DNA from: Zygaena filipendulae
Taxonomy: Eukaryota; Arthropoda; Insecta; Lepidoptera; Zygaenidae
Length of the DNA: 64,000 nt
Direction: 5' to 3'
Assembly (NCBI GenBank): GCA_907165275.2
Contig: OU015652.1
Span: forward strand, 6,339,001-6,403,000
The translations under genes and the position numbers were made by a program. The notes under the pieces were generated by a model. The model did no database searches. It saw only the letters and a list, made by a program, of their open reading frames with translations, and had not been told where the DNA came from. Positions 46,601 through 60,000 of the stretch are shown here, piece after piece; position 1 is the first letter of the stretch, and each line of letters opens with the position of its first letter.

Positions 46601-49600
46601 AGATTGAACTATAGGATGTAGATATCCCAAGTAATATAAATATTTTTGCTCATTCAAATGTTACTTCGTCTAATGATAAACTGCTATTTTAATTACTTCC
46701 GTGGGGCCGATATTTAGGTATTATTTAGCATTAAAGAGGCAATTCAAGCCCACATTTCACATTTGAGACATCCCTATGACCTATGTCCGTGAAAGTTGTG
46801 TAAGTAAACATATTCGCGCAAGTTCCACATGTTCCAACTACATATATTTCAACGATGAAGAGAAATATCTCTCCGCCTTTGCTATAAATATCAACAACAT
46901 TGAACGGTTTACCGTAGCTTTTATTCCGCAGAATACTATTATTGAGAAATCGTATTGTAGGTATGTATGTATTGTTTAAAATTTACTATATCCAGTTTTA
47001 ATGTAACTAAAAATTCTTTGTTACTAGGATGTCGTTGCAAACGGGAGATTAAATAAAGCCAGTTAAAATATCACGAAGTCAAAAACAATGTAGTGTTTAA
47101 TGGTTACATAAAACGTGGTTCAATTTATAGCGAATAGAATAGATTATCCGGAATTTACATCTGAGTTTAATGGCAAAGATTAATCTTATTGTCTCGGTTG
47201 CATTGTTTAGGAGAGTATGCGGCGATCGGCGTGGACGTTGAGAAATATGAGGTGAACCAGGCTGCCAAGTATCTGGCCGGCCCTTTGCGGAACGAGCCCG
47301 TTGCCCGCGCTGTCAAAGCCTTCCGCTCGTATCTCGCGGTGGCCCCTTCGCCCTCGGCGTCCTACCCAGCCTTTGCTAGAGAAGTCAATAGACGGCTTAA
47401 AATGCCTCCGTTCAATTACGTCAATCCATTAGAAAAATTCGGAGCGGGAAAAGTGGTGAGCGTTGACACTAACTTAGTATTTATTTAAAAATATATAACA
47501 ATAATTACGCTCTCTGGAAATACACTGTATCAATTTTATATTCTTTTCATTTGAGTCCTTTCAGCATTTTTCTCTATGATCTATTTAGAATCTCGCGATA
47601 GTGTTTAGAAACATTCAACATTGCAGAATTCAAAACGAAGTTCTAACCTATGGAAAATCCCAACCAATTTACAGGTTTACCTTTATTTACATTTTTTTTA
47701 ACAAATATAAAGTGATGTCAATTATAGTAAGAAATACTTACGATTCAAATATTTTTATTTATATATGTATAAGAAATCCAAAAATTCATGCGGGATAATA
47801 TGTACTGCGTGCAATAGCTTATCATGTAAAAACGGTTAGGACATGGCGGCTGCCCTACGTAATACGTTAAAACAAAGTAATTGCAACAGAATAAAACAGG
47901 ACGAGCAAAAAACCGAAAATCGCTTTATTTAAAATAAATCTTCCATAGTTTAACGTTTTTCTTAATTTTATTTTCTCTAAGACTAAGCCTTTTTGATGGT
48001 TGTGAATATGTAGCAACATCCGTTAAACGTGAAAAGAGGCAAAAAATAAAAAAAATCTCATTTCGATAAAAGTTACAGTATCTTTGTTATTCCGTAGAGC
48101 AGCTGATGTTCATGTTTCTGTGTTTATTTATGCGTCATATAAATTACGAGTACCTTTGTAGTAGAATAGGTAGTGAAAATAGACATATCCATAACACATA
48201 GGTAATATATGAGGTCGTTTATTTTCGTCACTGTGAAATTAATTGAGCTTCTAAAGAAACTCAGGAACACGTCACTTAAAATAATTACTCTACACGTATT
48301 TATAAAATATGAGAACTTTCGTATTTAAAGTGCGCATGATATTATACTGAATAGGCTATTTGACTAATATTTTTTTTTTACTCTGTCTTATAGATTAATA
48401 AAAAATATTGGACACGTATTTTTTCTTTTTTTACGTAATCAAAAAATAACAGTGATACATCGAGTTGAAATTTCGCGTGACGTCACTAACTAGTGCAGTT
48501 TGTATGGCGGCTTGTAGTGGTAAGTGACGTCACGAGCCCCCACCCTAAACTTTAATGCGCTTTATCTCTGTGTATTTTCATTTATTTGAAAAATAAAAAA
48601 ATACGTGTCTAATGATTTTTAATTTTCTAAAAGACGGACTAATTAAAATTTTGATTTTCAATAGTTGTCAACATCCCTATAGTAATAAACGTATACTTAC
48701 ATGTACGAGTCCATATGAAAATTTCCTCCAAAGAGTCCTAACTCCTAACATATCGTGTCGTTTAGTCTGCAACGACAAAGCTGTTCATTAAACCACGCGG
48801 TCTATGTACGTATACAAATGCCTTCAAACTATTGGAGACCCACATTGCCACTCTTCCATTCGCCGCTAGGATATATTATAACGACAATAATCTTGTCTAA
48901 TATCCAAACGATACGATTTAACGTACAGGGGGAAGTACAAGTAGGGTTGCCATCCGTACTATATTATTTATATAGTATCGTACTATATTTCAGTCAATTG
49001 TACTATATATTATAGAAAAATAATATAGTACGAAAAATACTATATTTTTATCCCTAGTTCAACTGTATGTAGCCTTTTTTATATTAACTGTGATTGGTTT
49101 GGAACGCACTCGCAGGCCGCAGCGCAACACGGGGAATTTCAGAACGAAACGTATACGCGGCAACAAAACGTCAGCTGTCGTAAATGCTGCCCGATCCATA
49201 ATGTTAAAAAAATATATGTACTATTTTTTTTTTCCTGCATTTCTCAAAAGTACTACATTTTTGCATCTTTTTATGGAAAAATACTACATTAAAAAAAAAA
49301 ATGTGGCAACCCTAAGTACCTACAAGGTAATTGGTATTTGTAATCATATCGATACTAGCTGTTACTTGTTTTTACACAGGGCGGGAATTTCGCGTTTCTC
49401 TCGGGAATTCCTTACATAGGCATAATCAAGGTCTCGAAAAAACAAGTTTAATGTACTTATCAGTATGACATCAACCGGATCAATTAACCCTCAGATGTTG
49501 CATGAACCTACGATTACAGACGCATCGAAGATTTTATCTAAGTAGGTATAGGTATCTATACTTACATCATCTATACATACATATAAATAAAATCTGTGTC

Positions 49601-51004
49601 TGTTTGTAATTCCAAATTAACAGCTTTTTTCTAAATGCATATGAAAGTAATTACAGTTCTTATACATAAAAAAAAAACAATTTTTTAAATTTAAAAAAAC
49701 GGCTGGACCAGATTTAACGGGACTTTCACTGGCAGATGTTATAAGGAGAAACTTAGGCTACTTTTATTTTAGAAAAAAATAGTTGCCGCAGGAATTCCGA
49801 AACTCACGCGGGTGAAACCGCGGGGCACAGCTAGTATTAAATAATAATATAAAGCTGAATAGTGTTTGTTTGTTTAGTTCAACGTTTTAATCGCCGAAAC
49901 TACTAGTTCAATTAATAAATTCATTTTGTGTTGGATAGTCCATTTATCGAGGAAGGCTACAGGCTATTTAACATCACGCTACGACCAATAGGAGCTTAGC
50001 AGCAATGAAAAATGTTGCAAAAAAAAATACCGGAAAAATTATTCCTTTTGAAAGCTTATAAGTATAATAATATTTTATAATGATGTTTAAATTTTGATAT
50101 TTTTAAACTAGACATGGCTCCTAAAATCCTTATAAATAGAATGTTAATCTATAATTCTGTATTTATTAGGAAAATTGTCTTTTTTATCGAGATGATAGAA
50201 AGCCAAATCGAATAATCATAATTGTACATATATATAATATGACGTTTGTGTTTCTTGTTGCTTTATACGCGCGACTTGTTTAGATCGCAGTTGAAGCGGC
50301 GTGGCTGCACGATGCTGTGTGGGTGTACGCCAGGGCTCTGGCTGCGGCGCTCGAGGAGGGCCAGGACCCGCGCGACGGGCGCGCCATAGTCGCTCGCATG
50401 CTCAACACTAACTACCGCAGTGTTATGGGGTTAGTGCTTGCCTGCAGCCAATTCACTCAAAATACTTTTGATAAAGTCAAAGTAAAAGCACTCGTGTTTA
50501 TGAAACTGTGTGCTGCTTTATGAAACTAAAAGCGGTGCAATAAGACTTAGGTACCTACCTACTTTACGAGCAAATTACGAAAAAAATATTACGTAACTGC
50601 TGCCTAACTTTAGTTTTCTATTCAATTCAAAACAATCAATTCTTTTTTTTTTAAGATAAAACTCATGTTATTAGGTGCAAAGTAACCGATGCTTAGTGAT
50701 GTCCCGTATACTGGTACTACCTTTTTTTATTTATTTATTAATCAATATAAAAGTTACAATATACCGTTGGTTATTACAGCGCACATTTAAGCTCTTTCGA
50801 GTTTGTATTTGCGCAATAGCAGTCATCTGTGTTATTTATAATACAATATTACCAAAGACATTCTATATAATAAAGGAATATTACGATATTTACAAGTACC
50901 TCACATTTAATTTTAAGTCATCGCATATACAGGTTGATTTTTTTGTTAGTGATTTAATTTTATAAATTAGCAATCCATACTAATATTAAATATGCAAAAG
51001 TAAT

Positions 51005-51061
<57 letters not shown>

Positions 51062-54000
51062 TAAGCTTACAGGCCCTAACAGCTTTGCCGATCATCATGA
51101 AATTATGCATACACGTTGACAGGCGTTCTAGACAAACTATTTTGAGCCTTATAAATTATTTAATATATATGAGACCTAGTCTTAGCATTTAAAAATGTGT
51201 GTTAGATATTGGGTTACACGTAGGTGTAGGTAACCCAATATTACAAAGTAGTTACAATAAATTGAAATTGACTGTTCAATACGGTTAATGTATAACTAGA
51301 TACACATTTGGGTAGTCTAGAGATAGTTAACGAGTTAAGCATAGTTTCATTACCCTTCTATAGCTAAATGGTAATGAACGGACACTCAGTGTTAATAGGC
51401 CATGTCTCTGCGGGCTCTTTGATTACCTACCTACTACATTTTCGTATCGGGGACAATTTGATTCTGCGGAGCCTGCAGATACGATTTATATTATTGAATA
51501 CGTACTTATAGATACACGATTTTTATTATTTAGATTAGTTTATCAGGAAATAAAACGATTGTAAGTCAATGAGAAAACTTACAGATAGCATTTTTATATG
51601 TTACTATGTAAAACTAAACATCTATAGACAAACTAATAAGTACTGAAATCAAACATTCAAAGTATTAACGCGCTATAGCTGGGTAAGTTGTAGGTATACA
51701 TAATTAACCTTCCCTCGAGCTTGAGGAGAAGAAGTCAAGGTTTGACCTGTCATATAGGTACCTACTCGGTTCTTATTTGAATTTGGAGTGCATATATGCG
51801 AGTACAAACAAACCGTCTGTGACGGTCTGTGGTGCAGGTACTGGGTGCACATGGACGAGTGCGGCGACGCGGAAGGCAACTACACACTGCTGTCCACCGA
51901 CCCGAAGCGCCCGCCCGGCCTCTATCCACTCGCCGTGCTGCACAAATATGCACCCGTAAGTACACCTTGCAACCAACATAGGTACCACAGAGTCTATACT
52001 AACGTTCAATTATAAAATACTAGCTGCGCCCCGCGGTTTCACCCGCGGTAATTTTGAAGTTCCCGGTAATTTTGAAGTTCCCGCGGGAATCCCGGGATAA
52101 AAAGTACCCTATGTCCTTTTCTGTGCCTCTGACAACGTGCATGCCAAATTTCATCCAAATCCGTTCAGCCGTTTTTGCGTGATTGAGTAACAAACATCCA
52201 AATATCTAAACATCCAAACATCTAAATATCCAAACATCCACACTTTCACATTTATAATATTAGTAGGATCTGGGGCCCTATTTTTGAATCGCCCGAATTA
52301 CTATTCGCACACGGAATTGCAAGATTCACGCGTGAATGCTTAAAAAATTTATGAGGATTCGCTCGTGAATTCGCGATTCCGTGCGTGAAAGTAATTCGAG
52401 CGATTCAAAAATCGACCTCCTGGGCGACCGAGATTCGCTCGGTGTGATAATTTCCCGCGGGGAGATTTTCTTATAGTGCCTTCTAAATTGTGAAGTAGCT
52501 AAGGTGATCACCAGTTGTAAGGTGAAATCTAATTAGACTTTCAAAGTAATAACACTAAAACAGCAATGCAAGCTTTTTGCGTAATATCGCGTTTTTTCAG
52601 GAAAGGTTATAAAAAACCTTATCTAAATAGGATCAAAATTTTATTCAAATCATAAGAGCCGTTTTTGAGATACCTACGTACATTTGAAAGAACATAATAT
52701 CGTTTTCTCTGTACGTGTAAGTTTGAGCTTTTTCCTATGATTCGTAAGTAATTCCATTAGAATGTATTTAATTTACATTGTTAGAATGGAAATGGCACTT
52801 TGCTCTTTCGTAAAAAAAACAGCCAGATAGCATTCTTGAAATGCGAAAAGTTTACGTTACATAGGTACCTACCTTTTATATAATATATTCTTGAAATTAC
52901 AGTAATTTTAATACAAAACATCAATCATAATATTTTACGTATTAACTGAAGCCTAGCTATATTAAAGGAACATTAAGCAGACGAGTATGAATCCAAAATA
53001 TTAAAGTATCTTGCTTATTTTCATGAAACTCATAAACTGTTACTTTTAAATTGAATTTTCTGAATTCATACAAAATGCGTTTAGGTACAAGTTGGCAATT
53101 TTCTTCGTCCTACATTTGAAATGTAGCATCGTGACGTGATACCTATTAAACGCGAGCGTATAATATTATACCTAATCTTTAAAGAACTTCTGATTTTTGG
53201 CTCAAGGGATGCACTGCTGTGCCAAATAGAATAAACTGGCAATTTAATATTATTAATTGTAGGTACCTAGTGCCGGTTATCTGGGTGAAAAGTAATTCTA
53301 GCGTGCCTAAATATTCTCTACATAAAATGAGAGACATTTCTGACTATACAAAACGAACGGTGGGTTATACAATGGGGAGTTTTCCGATTAGTTCCGATTA
53401 GCTCTAATACCTTAGCTAGATGGCGTAACGCGCGTAGTTGACCACAGAGAGAAGGTAATCACTACGTTTCTTGACCACTCCGTCAAATTCAGGGATACGT
53501 AAAATGGGGTATTGAGAAACCTAAAATAAAAGGTAATGGTAATGGTGTAATTATCATAAAATTTTAGTATTTTTTTTACAAAATTTTGATGGTTTTTACT
53601 AGTATTCATACTTATTCGTGAAATTTAGTTAGCTGAACAAAAAAATATCGCGCTTAAACCTACACCTACATTGAAGATTGTAAAATAAAATACATTGCTT
53701 TATTTGCTGATAACCCTAAAAAAGATATTCTGGTCTTGGTTAGGCCTTTTTTGGGAAATAATGCTCTTTTTTGAAGAAAAAAAAAGGACACCTCTGTATA
53801 AACGGCACACGAACCGTGCATAGTTTATGCCTAATAATATTTTTAACAATGTTTTTAGTCAATTATAGTCAGATTTTTCTAAGGGTGGGACAGTGACTGT
53901 GACAGCTCAGAATGCCGCTGCTGCTTGCAAGTCGCTTGACAGTATGGTCAAAATTTTGCCAGCGCCATCTATTAATTTATTAAAGAACTAGCTGTTCTCC

Positions 54001-57000
54001 GCGGTTTCACCCGCGGCAATTTCGGAGATCCCGCAGGAATTCCGGGGTACAAAGTTGAAAGTACCTTATACATACAGGATACCTTCTCTGCACCTACCCC
54101 TGACCACGTATATGCAAAATTTCATGAGATTTCACCGGTGTTAATTTTGGAGTTCCCGCAGGAATTCCGGGATAAAAAGTACCCTATGTCCTTCTCTGTA
54201 CCCCTAATAACGTGCATTCCAAATTTCATCCAAATTCGTTCAGCCGTTTTTGCGTGATTGCTCAGCTGCTATGTGTGCTGAGTTATGTTATATAGCCTAT
54301 AACCTGCCGTATGGACTACAATCGTACCAAGTTTGGTTAAAATCCCTTCAGTAGTTTTTGGCCCCTGCGTGAACACGCAAACAGACAGACAGACTGACAG
54401 ACAGACAAAAAATTTACTGATTGCATTTTATATTTAAGTATAGACTAAAAATAACCTCTTGGAAAACTCCCCATTTGATAAACATGACTTTTCTCACAGG
54501 AAGTGAGATTTCTGCGCGAAATGAAATGGCCCGGCGGTCGCGTGCCTCGATCCGAGCCACCGTGCGGCTTCCGGGGAGAGAAGTGTGTCAGTAAGTTAGC
54601 CTAATATTATGCCATTCCTATACTCAATACTCATAGATACGATTTTTTGGATTCGGGTTATTTCTTATTATAGAATAGAATATTTTTATTGCACAACAGA
54701 CACACACAGTCATACAGATTACACAGAGAGTTGACAAAATTAGTATACAATTACCTATCGAACTACATTTGCAACTCAATTCATTTTATTTGCTATCGCT
54801 TAAAACACTACATGTAGATTATTTTACATAGATATGGCTTCTAACTTTACCTTGGTAATTTTTAAAATAAAACACACGTTTAGCTTGAAACATACCTACT
54901 TACCTATTTCTAACTCCAGCCTCTTAGGCCTGTATGTATAAACCTACTCATGCAAACTTGATACGCGCTCAAGTATTTATTTGTGTTCTTCATTTTTAGC
55001 ACAATGGGTAGCGTGTATCGTGTAACACGAGTCTTAGTTTAACCTATAACTAAAGTATTAGGGACCGGTCGCCACCGCATGAAGCGTCGTTACAGCGCCA
55101 TCACGCAAAACACTCCGTGAAAGGATTGTTACTTTGTCCTTAATGTGTAAAGCATGTAAGTGGCTAACGAAATCAGCGGGCTCCAACGGTCCAATATACG
55201 CTCCGTCGTCAATTTTCTAACGTGCCTATTTTATTGAAACGTTAGATACGAAAAAAAAATTATGTCGACGTTTTGTTAGAGTAGGATTGCCATCCCCAAA
55301 TATAGAAAACCAGGATTTCAAGGTGGAATTACCAGGACAGTACGGCTTAAAAACAGGATGCAATATAGATATTATAGATTAGCTGAAAATGAATATGATG
55401 ATGAAGCAGTTGATTTATAGTAGTATGAGGTTTACCCGAAGAAAACAGTCAATGAAACTCAAATAATAGCAAAAAATCTTGAATTAAATTGCCATAATAT
55501 ACCTACGTATACCAGGTCCACCGATAAAATGTAAGGTCGGAGGCAGTACTTAATGGAGCGTGAATATTAAAACGAAGAGGCTTTAAAAAAACCATGACAC
55601 TACCCAAAAATCAGTAGGTACATGTCCTGGGAAAACAGGACGGTCGGCATTGGCAACTCTAGGTCAGAGCAAGGGAAGCATATTAAGAACAATGTTTCTC
55701 AGCGTGTAAGTGAAGTGGCTCGTAAAACAGTCGTAAGCGGTACGTGCGACAAGCACTGCGATGCAGCGGTGACCATCAGGAGCACGCGACGCGACGTGAC
55801 GCGCCCCCGGGCCCTGATTCACTATGAGTAGGTACAGTCAATATCAAAAATATGTAAACGCTTACGTCAGTCGTTAAGATTCATTACTAATTTCATTACA
55901 TATTTCGGCTACTGACTGTACTATGACAGCAACATTCCTTGCCCATATTTCGTGTACCTGTCTGTGTCACAATCCCAAACGCTCTAGATGGGATAAAATT
56001 GTTATTATGTAGGTAGGTATGCCATAATAAGTCACGTTGTCTATGTATTTTTATGAAATGAAACATATGTTTGAGCACGTGGAGAACACACTGTTTGTGA
56101 GGGGTTATTAGGGTTGCCACCCGTACTATATTTTATGGCATCGTACTATATTTCAGTCAATAGTATAATATATTGTAATAATATGTGTAGTATATACCAC
56201 GTTTGCTTGGTTTCCAAGACACAAGCTTATAGCTTAGTGTGGAATTAAGTAGATCTGTGTGTTGTGAAGTGGATTAATTGTATTATAGGTATATTATAGA
56301 AAAGTAATATAGTATGAAAAATACTATATAATATACGAAAAATACTATGTATATTTTTATGCCTAATTCAACTGTCGCACTTTTTTATATTGTGTGCTAT
56401 GACTGGTCTGGAGAGCACCCGCAGCGCATCGCAGCAAGGGGAATTTTAAGAACGAAACGCACACCCGGCAACAAAACGTCAACTGTCAAACTAGCAATAA
56501 TTTGTGGATGAATACTGCCCGATACATAAGGATTACATATTTTTGTAGGTACTATTTTTTTTCCTGTTTTCCCAAAAATACTATATTTTTGCACGTTTTT
56601 TCGGAAAAATACTATATTTTTTCCAAAAAAAGGTGGCAGCTCTAGGGGTTATCGTAACACGGCATTTCTATTTGGTCGATCAACGTATACGTTTACGATT
56701 ACTAGTAATAAATATGTTATTAATTAGTAAAATACTTATTCTATTAATTATTATTAGTAAAGTTCAATATCAAATTTATGCCTTGGTGGATATTGGGACT
56801 GCGTCGTGAGTGTCCCATCCCTTATGTTGTGCTGTATGTGTACAGCATAAGGAGTAGATACAGTAGGCTGACGCCTGTAATCTTATAATGAATTATAATG
56901 AATAGGGTTGTCACAAGTGAACCATATCTCATAATAATATCGCACACAATCCCTTAACATACGTTACATACGTCCCTAAATACGGTGGTTATTGAAGGAC

Positions 57001-60000
57001 TCCCCGTCCCCTCCCCCACCGCTCCACTACCCCAGCACGATCGCCCTGTCTAGACTGCTTCGTCAAACCTCTGTATTACCGATAGGTTTTCTATAATAGC
57101 TAGTACGGACGATACGCGGCTGGACTCCCACTGAGCTCGCAACTATGACACGCTCCTCTAATGACTTTCTACTTTAATACCTATTACATGTTTTTTGGCT
57201 TGTAGGTATCTACAAGTTTAAATAAATAACGTATAATCAAGTTATTTAATTAAAACTAGTAGGTAAGTAAAATAAATCAAATCTTAATTGCTCTGAGCTT
57301 TCGATTATGTACCTAAACAAAAGCTCAAGAATGACTATAGATATCAGGGATTTCAGGAAATCCCTAAGGATACTAACTCACGAAAGATTTACATTATTGT
57401 ATTCTAAAGAATACCGCCATCAAAGGTAGATTCCAATGTTCCACGTCGACTTTACTAGGTAGTTATTATTATTTGTCCTTTGGAAAAGTCGCCAAAGCGC
57501 TTTTTTTACAGGACTGTAGGACGTATTTCTGCGTATACCTACGGTAAAAAGAAACCATAGGTAAACAGGCTTTAACCGAATAAAGCATTCATCACATTAT
57601 TAAAGAGCTTTTTGTCGTGCCTTATAATAGGTATGACTAGATATTTTTTTGTAAGAAGACGTACCTAATAGATTATTATCTAGTAAATTCGACATATTTT
57701 ATACAGCAATGATATCAGGGCCCTTATTCACTATGACCAACAACATTCCTTGCCCATAACGCGAGTCCAAAAACACAATCCCAAACGCTCCAGGTGCCAA
57801 AATATTAAAAATTAATATTCTGTATGACATAAAATACGTAAACGTATTTTTCATTACTCATACTCGGAAAGTAGGTCTGAAGTTGCCTGAGAAGCGGGTT
57901 GAAAGTAACCCTTTTCAGCCCTAGGGAGAATCGCTTTCAACTGACAACTGTCAAATTATTAAAAAAAAACTAGGTCTATTTTCACATTTCTATTGAACCA
58001 TGTTTCAACTTTCTATACAGCCAGCGCGATGTAAAATCGAAATAACGTAAAGTTTAAGTAGGTATTAATTAAAATAAAATTCACTCACTTTTTCTTAAGC
58101 TAATTCCTATTTATATTTTTTTATTTTCTTTAATTAATACTTAATAATTAAAGAAAATATTTTTTTAGGTCGCCACAATGTAAATAAAAAATACTGGCTG
58201 AATAGCTAGCCGGCCAAAGAAAAAGAAATAGGTGGGAAAGTGTCAAGCGACTATCCGATCTTCACTCATTTTTTCTTTAGCTAATTCCTATTTTTATTTT
58301 GACTTTCCTTGCATTCGTAATGAAAAGCACAGTGTTACCCTCGGGAGAAAGACTTATTTAGTCCCTCGATCTATTGGCGCCCTCGCTACGCTCGGGCGCC
58401 AAACCCCGTCTCGGGACTAAATAAGTTACTTTCACCCCTAGGATAACAATGTACTATTTCTGCAGTGAAACTTCTTTAAGCACGAGGGAATGACAATATT
58501 TGTGGTGCGTTGTCTAAACGCGACGCGTTATGGTGAATAAGGAAGGGCCCAGTTGTTGGTGCGTTGATATCAAGCGGGAAGGCGTAGGTTCCCCGACAAT
58601 GAGCTTGAGTTGTCGATGATGAGGGATAACATCGTGAGGAATCCATATCATGGTGGTATAAAGAGACTTATAATAGAGCACTTTCCAGTGCCTGGCTAGC
58701 TACTACAGCTAGCTTATTTATTTTTCTGCAGCCTCACTTGAAAGTTAGTACCCACTACTGACTACATGGTTTTACAATTTTTGACCCCACCGTCACTTAA
58801 CATCCAACAGGCTAGCCTGTTAATAATTAAAATTAATTACCTACTTTATTTCGTAGGTAGTAAATACTTATCTCTTGGGCAGCTAAAAGCTTTCATCAAG
58901 TAGGTATGATGCTATCAATAATAATAATAATCTATTTATATAAAAACTAGCTGTGCCCCGTGGTTCCACCTGCGGTAATTGCGGAGTTCCCCCGGGAATT
59001 CAGGGATAAAATTTACCCTATGTCCTTCTCTGTACCCCTGACAACGTGCATGCCAAATTTTATCCAAATCCGTTCAGACGTTTTTGCGTGATTGAGTAAC
59101 AAACATCCAAACATCCACACTTTCACATTTATAATATTATTAGGAAGTAGGATAAATCTCTATTTCCCTTGGTCACGGCATCATGCGTGAACGGCTGGAC
59201 CAATTTCGCTAATTCTTTTTTGTTGTGTTTGTTATTGTAAGGAGAAGCATAATAAGTTTGGAGTTCCTGCGGGAATTCCGAAACTCACGCGGCAAACCGC
59301 GAGGCACAGCTAGACCAATATAATTTTATATGGTAAAACACTAAAGAGAACTATGAAAACTAAAATAAAGAAATGGCAAAGAATTTAATTTGTTGGCGCG
59401 TTTGTTGAGTGTGAAAAATAAAGTTTGAATGCCACTAGGTACTTATATCAAGCAAAAGATGTTGGAAAATATAAAATTTCCCGGCTGCTTGTCGGGCCGG
59501 CCGCGGCCGGGTGGCGGGCGCGCGCGGGGCCGGCTTTGTGCCGCTCTTTCAATTTAATGCCTCGCCTCCGTTCTCGGACCACTTTATATCATCTCAGTGA
59601 GGAGATTCTATTCGGATCTAAGAACAAAATATATATGTATTTGAAGCTTGCTTCACACGTAGTAAATCCTCGTCCGACAAACAAAATCCTACCTACCTAT
59701 TCAATTATTTTTTCAATGTCATGATAGGCAGCTACCTAACCTAGCAAGTAGGTATACATATTTATGTACAACACATATCATCTACCTAAGTACCTACTAT
59801 ATTTATTTATTTGTTTGGATTGTATATTATTTATTTATTTGGAAAGCCAAAAAATCTTAAATACTGAAGAGTTTGTTTGTTTGGTTGACTGCGCTAATCT
59901 CCGGAACTAGGTACTGGTACAAAATTGAAAAAAATGTGTTGGATAATTCATCTATAGAGAGGAGGGATATAGGCTATATAACATCACGCTACGACCAATA

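Larger units (their letters stand above)
43472..50283. other. Gyc32E: Introns 5 to 8 of the guanylyl cyclase
   Basis: Apart from exons 44792-44993, 45882-45959 and 47211-47455, this stretch holds two CRE-bearing MITEs (45278, 48352), a hAT-type MITE (48942-49314), a Helitron-like copy (49560-49832) and a piece at 49860-50080 that recurs at 59870-60070 (ACATCACGCTACGACCAATA). I see nothing else in the AT-rich remainder. Confidence 0.55.
51956..54499. other. Gyc32E: Intron 10 of the guanylyl cyclase
   Basis: Holds a Helitron-like copy (52020-52268), an adjacent palindromic MITE (52266-52432), a piece at 53443-53465 shared with the USF3-like upstream region, and further Helitron-like copies (53989-54440). 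The middle (52500-53900) shows nothing recognisable. Confidence 0.55.

Noticed and set aside
51762..52015. Four overlapping open frames on both strands
   Set aside because: All are shadows of cyclase exon 51838-51955.
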